The notes: a model not told the origin generated them from the letters alone. Positions 28,532-38,836 are shown, numbered from the stretch's first letter. The stretch is DNA of 64,000 bases from Sanyastnella coralliicola (GCF_030845195.1 NZ_CP132543.1:2621501-2685500); one strand, 5' to 3'. A program made the numbers and translations.

Positions 28532-31500
28532 ATGGCTGAAAACCAAGAACAAAAAGACATACAGCTCGAACAAGGCACCTATGAGATCCTGAGGAATCGA
28601 CTCCTCGAACGAAGTGACTTCCTGAATCAACGGCTTGCGGCGCTCAATGAAGAACGCCGTAAGACCTTCGGGACCATCGCACGAGAGTTGATCACCACTG
28701 AACGGATTACCACAGCCAACAACTGTGTAGCCCGTGATTTGGCTCCCATCGGTACCGAACGATTCATCTTCGGGTACAACGTGCACATCGGATTGCGCGG
28801 CAGCATTTCATCGACCGATGTTTTCGCTTGCTTCGATTACGATCCGGCATCACATACCTTCAGTGAAAATACCTCAGGTGTACTCAGAGATGAACAGTTC
28901 GAAGCTGACTTTCAGAATCTCTATAAATACTATAGAGATGCGCGATTCTTGAAGTTCCTTGAGCTCGGCCCTTTCCTTTATGCCGCCTTTCAAATTGGAA
29001 AGAGTGTCGACGACATCAAGGTCTTCAAATGGCGCATCAATGGAGATCAACTGAAGTATGAGAATTCACGTAGCGAACATGAATTCGTCTTGCCTGAACA
29101 ACATGCATTCCGCTGGGAACAGGCAACGCGTGACATGCATCGCAAAGGTGTTCACCCGCACATCAGCATCAACGACAAAGTATTCGTTGAAACGATCGGT
29201 GGAGACCTGACCATCAAAGTTGAAGACAACACAGACACTGGTAAAGGGATCTTCTCTGAACCAGTGACTGAGGTAGACCAAACGCTCGATGACGCTGAAG
29301 TATACTTCGCGCAAGTTGGGGTGGTGACAATCTTGAAGATTCGTCCTTACCGTGAAGAGCAGTTCCGCTACATCGTCTTCAATGAAAAAATACAAGAAGC
29401 CGTGCGCATCGACGCACTGGAAGATAGCTGTGTGCTGCTTCCAGAAGATCAAGGACTGATCTATGCGCGGGGCTACTACAACCAAACTGGGGAATACAAA
29501 TCGTTCGACCATGGGCTGCAAAACATGGCCTTCGAACGTCGCATCGACGCGCCTAACGGTGAAGATTACCTCTACGTTTTCTACAACAAGATTACGGGTA
29601 CATACATCTTGTTGTCGTACAACATCATTGAACAAACCGTTCAAACACCGATCATCTGCAATGGATTCTCATTGTTTGAGTCGGGAGAGAATGCTGTGTT
29701 CAAGACAGATGAAGAGGCAAAGAAACACCACGCCATCCAGTTGTGGTCTACCCCATTCCACTCTCCTAACGTGATTATCGAAAAGGAGAACCAACAAAAC
29801 TACCTCTACAAAATCGGGAACAAGGAGGTCGTGAAGGCCATGGCAGAAGCTACGGAACTCATCAAGATCTCACGCAAGGAAGACTCTTACGCCAACTTGT
29901 ACCTCGACATTGTAAAGCGATCTACAGACATCATTGACTCTTACCATTGGCTCGACAACAACGAGATTCCAGATCTCTTAGAGCCTCTCGGTAATATTCG
30001 AGATACGGCACAGCAAGCCATCGACGAATTCGAGAAGGTAATTCGCATACGCAAGGCCACTGCCGAACAAACGGAAGACACGCTATTCCGCGCTAGCGAA
30101 GTCATTAAACGCGCGAAATACGCCCGTGAAAATGAGATTCGCCCGTACATCGAATTGCTCAATGAATTACGATCGCTGAAAGGTGAAGTGATTACGCTCA
30201 AAGATCTCCGTTACGCTGACATCGAACGTATTGAAGGCAGCGAGAAAGAGATTCAAGAGGTGCAGCAGCAAGTTTCTGACACTACCGTGGAATTCTTGCT
30301 TCGTGATGACGCCCTGGAACCTTATGAAAAAGAGGTAACGCGTATTGAGAAAGCGTTAAACGCTGTAGAAAAAGTGGTCGAGATCAACGCCCTCGAAAAA
30401 GAGACGCGCGGATTCGCACACCAACTTGAGCTGTTGATCGATGTGGTATCGAATCTGAAGATTGAAGACGCCACCAAAACAGGGGCAATCCTGGAACAGA
30501 TTACGGCGACTTACGCGAAATTCAACTCGCTGATTAGTGAGATAACGAAGAAGCGTAAGCAGTATCAACGAACGGAGGGCGAAGCAGTATTCAAGGCTCA
30601 GCTAATGCTGATTGAGCAGACGCTTTCAAGCTATGTTGAGCTCGCTGAAACGCCTGAAGCCTGCAATGACTACCTGAACAAACTGTTAATTCAGGTTGAA
30701 GAATTGGATGCGCGCTTCTCAGACTTTGAAGATTTCCGTGAGGAGATTGATGAGAAGCGAAACAACATTCAACAGGCATTTGAGTCACGCCGTTTGGTCT
30801 TACTGGAAGAGATCAATAAGAAGACTGCCGCACTGCAGCGATCTGGAAATCGCATTGTGAATAGCATTGTTTCACGCGTTGAGCAGATCGAAAACAACAG
30901 CGATATCCATGCATTTTATGCGGGGGATGTCATGGTAGAAAAGCTACGTCAAGTCATTGAGGATCTCATGGAATTGGGTGACTCGGTGAAGGCTGATGAG
31001 CTTCAAAGTAAGCTCAAGCGCACGAAGGAAGATGCACTGCGTCAGCTGCGTGACAAGAAAGAACTCTTTGCGAATGGAAGCGATGCCATCATGTTTGGAA
31101 AGCACGCGTTCAATGTGAACCGTCAGAACCTAGACTTGACATTGATTCCTCGTGAAGACACGCTTTACTACCACTTAACTGGAACAAACTTCTTCCACCC
31201 GGCTGGAGAGGAATTGCAACAGTATACTTCGCTCTTTGATCAAAGTTTGGTGAGTGAAAACTCAGACGTTTACCGAGCTGAATTCCTCGCTTATCAGCTG
31301 ATCAATGAACTGCGCGAACGCAACGCAGTGCTGAGTGAATGGCTAGCTGTTCCTCAAGAAGAGCTAATGACGGTGATTCACGAAATGATGCGTCAACGTC
31401 CGGGAGAAGGATACATCAAAGGGGTCCATGATCACGACGCTTTGCGCATCACCCTGGCCATGATTGATCTTGACCACCGCGTCAAGAGCCTTCGTTTCAC

Positions 31501-33442
31501 AGGCCTCGAACGCGTCCTAGGACAACTCGCTTGGCACTTTGCCTTTTCGAAAGAACTACGCGCTCGTTACACCCAAGAAGCGACCTCGTTCCGGAATGCT
31601 CGCAAGTTCTTCGCGAACCCGCCGATTGACCATCAAATCACCTCGGCAGCAACTGAAGCCATTGGTGAGTTCCTAGAAGGAACCATTGATTTAAGCCAGA
31701 TTGAATCCGTTGATCACTCGCAGCTTGCTATGCGTATTGAACAGGCGCTTTGGTTCGCTAACGCGGAAAACACGGGGATGGAAGTGAGTAAAGAAGGAGC
31801 CTCCTTCGCTGAATCATTCCAGCAATACTTGAAAGGGAAGCGTAGTCTCGGTCAATTTGAAACCCTTATCCAGTCGTACAAGGAACGTCCGATTGACGGC
31901 TTTAATAAGACTTTTGACTGGCTCCTTGCCTTTGGAGAAGGGGAAGACACCCACTTGCTCTTTGAAGCCGCTTTCGTGGTCTTCGCCAAGTCAAGCTCAC
32001 GGGAGATTTCCTGGGAGCAAAGCAAGGTTCCTACCCTTTCAGAGGGGGTTGAATTGAAAGGGAATCACCCTGTGACTTCTTCTTATGCATCAGGAATGAG
32101 CCTGGCCACCTTCGAGCAGAAGCTTCATCACTTCATGAGTGATCAAGTGCCGGCATTTAATGCGCTGCAGCAATTAAAACGCGAGAAGCTTGATGACGAA
32201 CGCCATGCACTGAAGATTGATGAATTCAAGCCACGGGTGATGTCGTCGTTTGTCCGAAACAGACTAATTGACGAGAGCTACCTCCCACTGATTGGAGACA
32301 ACCTCGCCAAGCAGATTGGAACCGCTGGAGACAACAAGCGAACAGACCTGATGGGACTCTTGCTTCTGATCTCCCCTCCGGGATATGGTAAGACGACCTT
32401 GATGGAGTACATCGCTTCCCAGCTTGGGTTGGTATTTGTGAAAATCAATGGTCCGTCCATTGGTCATCGAATCACATCGATTGATCCTGCAGAAGCGACC
32501 AATTCCGCTTCGCGTGACGAGTTGAACAAACTCAACCTCGCATTGGAAATGGGCGACAACGTCATGCTCTACCTAGATGATATTCAGCACTGCAACCCTG
32601 AGTTCCTCCAGAAATTCATTTCGCTTTGTGATGCACAGCGTAAGATTGAAGGGGTATTCAGAGGCCGTTCAAAGACCTACGACTTGAAAGGCCGTAAGGT
32701 GGCTGTGGTGATGGCTGGAAACCCTTACACCGAGAGCGGTGAGAAGTTTAAGATTCCAGACATGTTGGCGAACCGTGCTGACATCTACAACCTAGGTGAT
32801 ATCATCGGCTCTAACTCCAACGCTTTCAAAGACAGCTACATCGAAAACTCATTGACGAGTAATTCAATCATGAACCGTCTAGCGACGAAGAGCCTAGGAG
32901 ATGTGCGCAAGATGATTCGCCTCGCGGAGAGTGGTGAAATGACCGATGAGTTTGAGGCTCAACATACACCAGAAGAAATCGAGGAATACGTAACCACCTT
33001 GAAAAAGATGTTCCGCATTCGCGATGTCGTGCTGAAGGTGAATATGGAATACATCTACTCTGCGAGTCAGGCAGATGAATTCCGCACCGAGCCTCCGTTT
33101 AAGATGCAAGGTTCGTATCGTAACATGAACCGAATGGTAGAGAAAGTGCTGCCTTTCATGAACGATGATGAACTGGAGAACGTAATCATGACGCACTATG
33201 AAAACGAATCTCAAACGCTGACGACAGGCACCGAATGGAACTTCCTAAAGTTCAAAAGCATGGCCTTCACGCTCACTGCGGAAGAAGAACAACGTCGTGC
33301 AGCGATCTTAGAAGTGTTCAACAGGAACCAACGATTGAAAGGAGCCGGCGGCAATCAACTCGTTCCAGTACTTGAACAATTGGAACACCTGATTTCTGGA
33401 ATCAAAGGAATCGGCGACGCGATCCGCAACGGACAAGACTAA
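28532..33442 (+). CDS. Very large AAA+ ATPase (DUF3686/DNA-repair-ATPase-like)
   Basis: 1636 residues. The N-terminal 450 residues match the DUF3686-type region often labelled 'ATPase involved in DNA repair', with beta-rich segments. Residues about 480-870 are predicted coiled coil. The AAA+ module is near the C-terminus: Walker A ISPPGYGKTTL around residue 1280, Walker B VMLYLDDIQHCNP around 1345, sensor 1 VVMAGNPYTESG, and LANRADIYNLGD as a likely arginine region. The MoxR-like character suggests a protein-remodelling motor. A DNA-repair role is a database label and is not shown by this context, which is a membrane operon. It starts 18 bases after the flotillin stop. Confidence 0.85.
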   Translation: MAENQEQKDIQLEQGTYEILRNRLLERSDFLNQRLAALNEERRKTFGTIARELITTERITTANNCVARDLAPIGTERFIFGYNVHIGLRGSISSTDVFACFDYDPASHTFSENTSGVLRDEQFEADFQNLYKYYRDARFLKFLELGPFLYAAFQIGKSVDDIKVFKWRINGDQLKYENSRSEHEFVLPEQHAFRWEQATRDMHRKGVHPHISINDKVFVETIGGDLTIKVEDNTDTGKGIFSEPVTEVDQTLDDAEVYFAQVGVVTILKIRPYREEQFRYIVFNEKIQEAVRIDALEDSCVLLPEDQGLIYARGYYNQTGEYKSFDHGLQNMAFERRIDAPNGEDYLYVFYNKITGTYILLSYNIIEQTVQTPIICNGFSLFESGENAVFKTDEEAKKHHAIQLWSTPFHSPNVIIEKENQQNYLYKIGNKEVVKAMAEATELIKISRKEDSYANLYLDIVKRSTDIIDSYHWLDNNEIPDLLEPLGNIRDTAQQAIDEFEKVIRIRKATAEQTEDTLFRASEVIKRAKYARENEIRPYIELLNELRSLKGEVITLKDLRYADIERIEGSEKEIQEVQQQVSDTTVEFLLRDDALEPYEKEVTRIEKALNAVEKVVEINALEKETRGFAHQLELLIDVVSNLKIEDATKTGAILEQITATYAKFNSLISEITKKRKQYQRTEGEAVFKAQLMLIEQTLSSYVELAETPEACNDYLNKLLIQVEELDARFSDFEDFREEIDEKRNNIQQAFESRRLVLLEEINKKTAALQRSGNRIVNSIVSRVEQIENNSDIHAFYAGDVMVEKLRQVIEDLMELGDSVKADELQSKLKRTKEDALRQLRDKKELFANGSDAIMFGKHAFNVNRQNLDLTLIPREDTLYYHLTGTNFFHPAGEELQQYTSLFDQSLVSENSDVYRAEFLAYQLINELRERNAVLSEWLAVPQEELMTVIHEMMRQRPGEGYIKGVHDHDALRITLAMIDLDHRVKSLRFTGLERVLGQLAWHFAFSKELRARYTQEATSFRNARKFFANPPIDHQITSAATEAIGEFLEGTIDLSQIESVDHSQLAMRIEQALWFANAENTGMEVSKEGASFAESFQQYLKGKRSLGQFETLIQSYKERPIDGFNKTFDWLLAFGEGEDTHLLFEAAFVVFAKSSSREISWEQSKVPTLSEGVELKGNHPVTSSYASGMSLATFEQKLHHFMSDQVPAFNALQQLKREKLDDERHALKIDEFKPRVMSSFVRNRLIDESYLPLIGDNLAKQIGTAGDNKRTDLMGLLLLISPPGYGKTTLMEYIASQLGLVFVKINGPSIGHRITSIDPAEATNSASRDELNKLNLALEMGDNVMLYLDDIQHCNPEFLQKFISLCDAQRKIEGVFRGRSKTYDLKGRKVAVVMAGNPYTESGEKFKIPDMLANRADIYNLGDIIGSNSNAFKDSYIENSLTSNSIMNRLATKSLGDVRKMIRLAESGEMTDEFEAQHTPEEIEEYVTTLKKMFRIRDVVLKVNMEYIYSASQADEFRTEPPFKMQGSYRNMNRMVEKVLPFMNDDELENVIMTHYENESQTLTTGTEWNFLKFKSMAFTLTAEEEQRRAAILEVFNRNQRLKGAGGNQLVPVLEQLEHLISGIKGIGDAIRNGQD
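30086..30098 (-). repeat. Iterated 13-mer CGCTANCGCGGAA, copy 6
   Basis: Central N is G. It lies in the AAA+ ATPase gene in the frame reading F-R-A-S-E, so the same DNA word encodes a different peptide from copies 2-5. Confidence 0.8.
31756..31768 (+). repeat. Iterated 13-mer CGCTANCGCGGAA, copy 7
   Basis: Central N is A. It lies in the AAA+ ATPase gene in the frame reading A-N-A-E, with TT upstream. Confidence 0.8.
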
Positions 33443-33474
33443 TATAACAGGCAGATTTTGTGTATTTTAGATAC

Positions 33475-34935
33475 ATGAAATTTGCCTTTTCCTGTCTACT
33501 CGTACTGGCGAGCCTGTGCTCTATTGGGCAGACTTCCGACTTCATTTATATCGGTGATACAGAAACCAACAACCTTCGTCGCTGCGATTCAGATGGATCG
33601 AATATGGAGGTGCTCTTCGCCATCAATTCCATTCGCGAAGTAGACGTCGATCCAGCGAACGACAAAGTCTATTTTATTGATGCTGATATAGATAAGATTC
33701 AGATGTATGACATCATCACCGAGCAAATCTCAGACGTGTCTCCTTATGTGAATGGCGTCAACTCGATGTACATCGACCACAAAACTCAGGTCATCTATTT
33801 CACCTCTTCTGTTGAAGACAACCTCTATTCGGTGAATGCAGATGGAAGCAACTATCAGGTCTTAGAAGAACTTGACTTCAAGCCCACGAGCATCGAATAT
33901 GACCCTTGTTCGGGTCGAGTTTTCTATACTGACTACGACGAAGGTAGAATCCTCAGTATGCTGCCTGATGGCTCAGACCACCAAGTTCATCTAGAAGGTC
34001 TTTCACAACCCAAGGAAATTGAAATTGACCATGTTCACCGAACGCTGTACTTCACACAAACCAACATGGGGTTTATCTTCGAATGTGACCTCAACACATG
34101 GGAGTACGATGAATACATCGCGCTTTCAGGAATCAGCTGGGCAAGCATGGAGATTGACGATGTGAATGACCTATTCTACTATCTAGAATATGATACCGAT
34201 CAACTTTGGGTGATGGACATGGCCACTATGGAAAGCACTTTGCTCAGTGATGAATTTTCGGTTCCATCACACATCGGTATCGCCTCTTGTCAACCACAAT
34301 GTGGAATGCGCGAAGCCTTCTATTGTGGTGAACTTCCTTACCAATTCAATGATCAAGAACTCACAGAAAGTGGCATCTACACTTTCTTACATCCTTTAGA
34401 AACGGGATGTGACTCCTTGGAAATCCTTGACCTGAATTACTCTACCCCTCTCGCTTCAGGATTACAGGCAGAATATTTCATCACCACGAACGATGACCTA
34501 ACGCTCAGCGTTGATGTTACATGGACGAACGTTCTCTGGTCAACTGGTGAAGAAGGAATGTCTATTGAGCTTTCAGGAGAGGAACTAGGGGCAGGCACGC
34601 ATTACTTCACCGTCTGGGGAGAATCGCTGGCTATGGGATGCCAAGTTGCAAGTGAATTCATTGTGATTGTAGACGAAGGCGTAAATGTTTTTGAAGTTGA
34701 AAACGAAGTGCATCTGAGTTTGTTCCCGAACCCGAACGTACCTGGAAACAGAATCAACATTCAATTATCACAAGAAATTGAGTACATCACATTGACCAAC
34801 CTCACCGGTCAGTTCATTCTACGCTCGAATACCCAAAGCTTTTATCTCCCTGAAGACTTAGCCAAAGGTCTATACCTCGTGCATGTTTACGTTCAAGATG
34901 GAGAAGTGAACAGCTTGAAGCTGCTCATTCAATAA
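33475..34935 (+). CDS. T9SS-secreted YWTD-like beta-propeller protein
   Basis: 486 residues from MKFAFSCLLVLASLCSIGQ, a signal peptide. About six blade repeats of the LDL-receptor YWTD type are visible (NDKVYFIDADIDKIQMYD; QVIYFTSSVEDNLYSV; GRVFYTDYDEGRILSM; RTLYFTQTNMGFIFEC) over residues 20-270. A cysteine-containing region follows, and the last 80 residues are a T9SS sorting domain (HLSLFPNPNVPGNRINI...GLYLVHVYV). Probably a binding protein on the surface. It lies 32 bases behind the ATPase gene, so it may be partly cotranscribed, although TATTTTAG just upstream may be its own promoter element. Confidence 0.85.
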   Translation: MKFAFSCLLVLASLCSIGQTSDFIYIGDTETNNLRRCDSDGSNMEVLFAINSIREVDVDPANDKVYFIDADIDKIQMYDIITEQISDVSPYVNGVNSMYIDHKTQVIYFTSSVEDNLYSVNADGSNYQVLEELDFKPTSIEYDPCSGRVFYTDYDEGRILSMLPDGSDHQVHLEGLSQPKEIEIDHVHRTLYFTQTNMGFIFECDLNTWEYDEYIALSGISWASMEIDDVNDLFYYLEYDTDQLWVMDMATMESTLLSDEFSVPSHIGIASCQPQCGMREAFYCGELPYQFNDQELTESGIYTFLHPLETGCDSLEILDLNYSTPLASGLQAEYFITTNDDLTLSVDVTWTNVLWSTGEEGMSIELSGEELGAGTHYFTVWGESLAMGCQVASEFIVIVDEGVNVFEVENEVHLSLFPNPNVPGNRINIQLSQEIEYITLTNLTGQFILRSNTQSFYLPEDLAKGLYLVHVYVQDGEVNSLKLLIQ

Positions 34936-34938
34936 GAT

Positions 34939-36012
34939 CTATTTCCCCGCTTTCTCCAAGTTACGCTCAATAGCATGTCCTGGGCGGCTCCACTTGATGC
35001 GTTTCTCTGGATTGTCGTTGTTGCGGTAAGCCTCATTGATTTCTGGTTGCTCTCCTTTTGAGTAGGGCTTCATTGGCTTAATACCGAGAAGATTGAACAG
35101 CTCCATATCCTTATTTACATCAGGATTAGGGGTTGTCAATAGCTTATCACCAGCGAAAATCGAACCTGCGCCCACAAGGAAACACAGCGCTTGACCTTCA
35201 TCGCTCATTTCTGTACGTCCTGCTGAAAGACGAACCACAGAAGTTGGAAGTACAATACGCGTCACAGCAATCATGCGAACCATTTCCCAGATGCTCACCG
35301 TCTCTTGATCTTCAAGTGGAGTTCCTTCCACGGCTACAAGTGCATTGATCGGCACACTCTCTGGTGGTGTATCCATTGCGCTGTATGTGGCGAGCATTCC
35401 GCAACGGTCATCATCGCTTTCACCCATACCGATGATACCTCCAGAGCACACCGTCATCCCCGCTTTGCGAGCGTTATCGATGGTCTCCAAACGATCTTCG
35501 TATCCGCGAGTAGAGATGATCTCTTTGTAGTACTCTTCAGAGCTATCTAGGTTGTGATTGTATGCGTACAAGCCGGCATCTTTCAGACGCTTAGCTTGCT
35601 TCTCAGTCAACATCCCGAGCGTAGCACAGACTTCGAGTCCGGTTTCGTTCACCGTACGAACCATCTCCAATACGTGATCGAAATCAGCGTCGTCTTTCAC
35701 GTTTCTCCAAGCTGCACCAAGGCACAGACGTGAAGAACCAGAAGACTTAGCACGCAGTGCTTGCGCTTTCACGTGATCCAAACCAAGCAGATCTTCGTTG
35801 TCTACTCCCGTGTGGTAACGTGCCGCTTGCGGACAGTAACCACAATCCTCAGGACATCCACCTGTTTTGATGGATAGCAGGGTTGAAACCTGTACCTCAT
35901 CAATGGCGTGATGCTCACGATGAACAGTAGATGCTTTATGGATCAGCTCGATCAAGGGAAGATCGTAGAGCTCTTTGATCTCTTCACGAGACCATACGCG
36001 CGCTTCTTTCAT
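34939..36012 (-). CDS. bioB: Biotin synthase
   Basis: 357 residues, full length. The radical SAM motif GGCPEDCGYC places cysteines at 53, 57 and 60. Further signatures are RLCLGAAWRNVKDDADF, YAYNHNLDSSEEYYKEI, CSGGIIGMGES and the arginine-containing VRLSAGRTEMS. It inserts sulfur into dethiobiotin using [4Fe-4S] and [2Fe-2S] clusters. It follows the cysteine desulfurase gene by 56 bases in the same direction, a sensible sulfur source. No BirA-like operator is obvious upstream. Confidence 0.97.
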   Translation of the reverse strand: MKEARVWSREEIKELYDLPLIELIHKASTVHREHHAIDEVQVSTLLSIKTGGCPEDCGYCPQAARYHTGVDNEDLLGLDHVKAQALRAKSSGSSRLCLGAAWRNVKDDADFDHVLEMVRTVNETGLEVCATLGMLTEKQAKRLKDAGLYAYNHNLDSSEEYYKEIISTRGYEDRLETIDNARKAGMTVCSGGIIGMGESDDDRCGMLATYSAMDTPPESVPINALVAVEGTPLEDQETVSIWEMVRMIAVTRIVLPTSVVRLSAGRTEMSDEGQALCFLVGAGSIFAGDKLLTTPNPDVNKDMELFNLLGIKPMKPYSKGEQPEINEAYRNNDNPEKRIKWSRPGHAIERNLEKAGK

Positions 36013-36068
36013 AGACCGCGAATTTCTATCAAATGGGGTTAGTAAAAAAGAAAAAGTACCGCTAGGAA

Positions 36069-37250
36069 TTAGCTCCCGTGCGTTACCTTCTCTGTTTCAG
36101 TCTGTTTCACTCCCAACACTTTACCAACAGCCGCAAGAGCGTGGTCAATGTCAGCCTTCTCAGTGAAGCGACTGAAGGAGAAGCGAATGCTCGCTCTTCC
36201 TGGTTCCATGGCATTGATTCCTTCCAACACGTGTGACCCTTTCGCCGCACCTGAAGAACAAGCACTTCCTCCAGAAGCAGCCACCCCTTCAAGATCAAGC
36301 AAGAAGAGCAACATACCTCCATTTGGGTTTGGTGGGAAGTTCACATTCAAGACGGTGTAGAGGCTATTCTCATTCACGCAATCGCCATTGAACTTGACAT
36401 CTGGAATCATCTTTTGCAATGAGTCCTTCATGTACATCTTTAATCCCAACACGTGATTGCGGTGACCTTCTACGTCTTCGTAAGCCAACTCAAGCGCCTT
36501 GGCTAGACCTACAATACCATAGATATTCTCTGTTCCACCACGCAATGAACGCTCTTGTCCACCTCCGATGATCATAGAGTTGATCTTCAGATTCTTATTG
36601 ACGTACAAGAAGCCTGTTCCCTTTGGTCCGTGGAACTTGTGAGCAGCGCACGTGATGAAATCAATATCGAGTGCTTGAAGATCGAATGGGATATGTCCCA
36701 TGGTCTGCACGGTATCGCTATGGAACAGTGCTCCATTTGCACGACACAAATCACTCACTTGTTGTAACGGCAAGACATTCGCGATCTCATTGTTCGCGTG
36801 CATCAAGGTTACCAATGTTTTATCTGGTGTATCTAGCAACTCTGCGAGGTGTGCTAGATCAACATGACCGTTTTCAGTAAGGCGTACTAAGCTCAGACGA
36901 ATCTTTCCTTCATCTGCTAAACGCTCTGCAGTTTTAATCACTGCACTGTGCTCGATGGCACTAGTAATGATGTGTGTGCACCCTAGATCAAAAATGGAAG
37001 CCTTCAGTGCGAGGTTATCCGCCTCGGTTCCGCCTGAAGTGAAACAGATCTCTGCCGGATTGCAATTAAGCATCTTCGAGATCTTACGACGCGACGTTTC
37101 AATCGCGGTCTTCACTTTTCGTCCGAAACTATGTGACGAAGAAGGGTTTCCGAAATGATTTTGAAGATAGGGGATCATTGCCTCTACCACCTGGGGATCG
37201 ATCGGTGTTGTTGCCGCGTTATCCAGGTAGACGTTCTTCATTTCTTTCAT
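36069..37250 (-). CDS. Cysteine desulfurase (NifS/IscS type)
   Basis: 393 residues. The N-terminal YLDNAATTPIDPQV, the PLP lysine in CAAHKFHGPKG (around residue 206) and the catalytic cysteine in GGSACSSGAAKGSHVL (around residue 330) are present. The HSDTVQTMGHIPFDL segment fits the family. It converts cysteine to alanine and delivers sulfur for Fe-S clusters and thiolation. Start overlaps the glmM stop by four bases (ATGA). The start could instead be three codons downstream. It sits between glmM and bioB, giving bioB a local sulfur donor. Confidence 0.95.
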   Translation of the reverse strand: MKEMKNVYLDNAATTPIDPQVVEAMIPYLQNHFGNPSSSHSFGRKVKTAIETSRRKISKMLNCNPAEICFTSGGTEADNLALKASIFDLGCTHIITSAIEHSAVIKTAERLADEGKIRLSLVRLTENGHVDLAHLAELLDTPDKTLVTLMHANNEIANVLPLQQVSDLCRANGALFHSDTVQTMGHIPFDLQALDIDFITCAAHKFHGPKGTGFLYVNKNLKINSMIIGGGQERSLRGGTENIYGIVGLAKALELAYEDVEGHRNHVLGLKMYMKDSLQKMIPDVKFNGDCVNENSLYTVLNVNFPPNPNGGMLLFLLDLEGVAASGGSACSSGAAKGSHVLEGINAMEPGRASIRFSFSRFTEKADIDHALAAVGKVLGVKQTETEKVTHGS

Positions 37251-38638
37251 CAGCCTGCTATTTCTTTCAGTTCTCCCATGAAGCGCTCAGCCAAGGCCGC
37301 AGCAGCTTCAGTTGTCGTGCTTTCAGAGTAGATACGAATGATCGGCTCTGTGTTCGACTTACGCAAATGTACCCACTCATTTTCGAAATCGATCTTGACA
37401 CCATCGATGGTATTGATCTCTTCGTGCTGATATTTCTCAGCGATCGTGGCTAAGATGCCGTCAACATCCATCCCCTGTTCGAGTTGGATCTTGTTCTTAG
37501 ACATAGCGTAGTTTGGATACGAGGCACGCATTTCAGCAGCGCTCATTCCACTTTTCGCCAGGTGCGTTAGGAACAACCCTATACCCACCAGCGCGTCGCG
37601 ACCGTAGTGAGAAGCTGGGTAGATTACTCCCCCATTTCCTTCTCCACCGATCACGGCGTTGTTTGCTTTCATTTTATTGACAACGTTCACCTCTCCTACT
37701 GCAGCAGCTTCGTAGCTCCCACCGTTTTTGTTCGTGACGTCGCGAAGTGCTCTTGTTGAAGACAGGTTACTCACGGTATTCCCTGGAGTGTGCTTCAACA
37801 CGTGATCAGCCACTGCCACCAAGGTGTACTCTTCACCAAACATGCTTCCATCTTCACAAACCATAGCGAGACGATCCACATCTGGGTCAACCACAATTCC
37901 TAGGTCAGCACCTTTCTCTTGAATCATTCCAGCAATCGCTGTTAAATGCTCAGGAAGCGGCTCAGGATTGTGCGGGAATTGACCGTTTGGTTCACAGTAC
38001 AATTCATAAACCTCACTCACACCTAACGCTTTCAGCAAGGCAGGAACAAAGATTCCTCCTGATGAATTCACGCAATCACAAGCAATCTTAAAGTTGGCAT
38101 TGCGGATGGCATCCACATCTACCAATTCAAGGTCTTTTACTGCCTGGATGTGCTTCTCAAGCCAAGTATCGTTCGTTTCGTAGTTCCCGAGATCATCGAC
38201 TTCCGCGAAAGCGTAAGCATCATTATCAGCAATAGCAAGTACACGCGCACCATCATCACCAGAAATGAACTCTCCTTTTCCATTCAGAAGTTTGAGTGCA
38301 TTCCATTGCTTTGGATTGTGGCTAGCTGTGAGGATAATACCTGCATCTGCTCCTTCAGCAGGAACAGCCAGTTCCACCGTTGGTGTAGTGCTCAATCCGA
38401 GATCAATCACATCAACTCCCATTCCTTGAAGGGTTCCAGAGACGAGATTACGAACCATCGGACCACTGATTCGCGCGTCACGGCCGATCACCATGCGCAC
38501 CTTATCCTTGCCTGTGGTCTCTTTAATGAAAGTGGCAAAGGCAGCGGTGAACTTCACTACATCGAGCGGAGTTAGACCTGTACCCGGGGCACCTCCAATG
38601 GTTCCTCGTATTCCTGAAATTGATTTGATCAATGTCAT
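37250..38638 (-). CDS. glmM: Phosphoglucosamine mutase
   Basis: 462 residues. The phosphoserine loop TASHNP places Ser at 106, the Mg loop is VVDPDVDRL, and the sugar-binding EGNGGVIYPASHYGRDAL and phosphate-binding RKSNTEPIIRIYSES segments are present. It interconverts glucosamine 6- and 1-phosphate for peptidoglycan and LPS. The Bacteroidota TACATTTG element with a TTG 18 bases further upstream precedes it, and it leads the glmM-cysteine desulfurase-bioB unit. The family also contains phosphomannomutases; the length and motifs favour GlmM. Confidence 0.9.
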   Translation of the reverse strand: MTLIKSISGIRGTIGGAPGTGLTPLDVVKFTAAFATFIKETTGKDKVRMVIGRDARISGPMVRNLVSGTLQGMGVDVIDLGLSTTPTVELAVPAEGADAGIILTASHNPKQWNALKLLNGKGEFISGDDGARVLAIADNDAYAFAEVDDLGNYETNDTWLEKHIQAVKDLELVDVDAIRNANFKIACDCVNSSGGIFVPALLKALGVSEVYELYCEPNGQFPHNPEPLPEHLTAIAGMIQEKGADLGIVVDPDVDRLAMVCEDGSMFGEEYTLVAVADHVLKHTPGNTVSNLSSTRALRDVTNKNGGSYEAAAVGEVNVVNKMKANNAVIGGEGNGGVIYPASHYGRDALVGIGLFLTHLAKSGMSAAEMRASYPNYAMSKNKIQLEQGMDVDGILATIAEKYQHEEINTIDGVKIDFENEWVHLRKSNTEPIIRIYSESTTTEAAAALAERFMGELKEIAG

Positions 38639-38656
38639 AGTTGTCGATTTTCAATG

Positions 38657-38664
38657 CAAATGTA
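38657..38664 (-). promoter_or_regulatory. Candidate -7 promoter element of the glmM operon
   Basis: TACATTTG on the minus strand is an exact TAnnTTTG match. TTG lies at 38683-38685 with an 18-base gap, close to ideal for the Bacteroidota housekeeping sigma factor. Confidence 0.65.
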
Positions 38665-38836
38665 TTGTTTCCGCAGGGCTGACAAGGCGAAACAGGTCAG
38701 GAGTTATTCACCGAAAATTCAGTAGATGCTTGTATTTCTTACTACCCGTTGGAAACGGAAGAATCGCTTGATTTTGTCAATATAGTTTAGGGAGCCAAGG
38801 CCTTTCAGATGTACTTTTACCACAAGACCACTACAC

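Noticed and set aside
24543-33442. PspA-flotillin-AAA operon as an antiphage defence island
   Set aside because: No nuclease, toxin, phage or integrase genes are around it, and the components have known membrane-stress relatives. A defence role cannot be excluded but nothing here supports it.
38200-38213. TTCCGCGAAAGCG in glmM
   Set aside because: One base off the iterated motif in the otherwise fixed TA position. Listed only as a near match.
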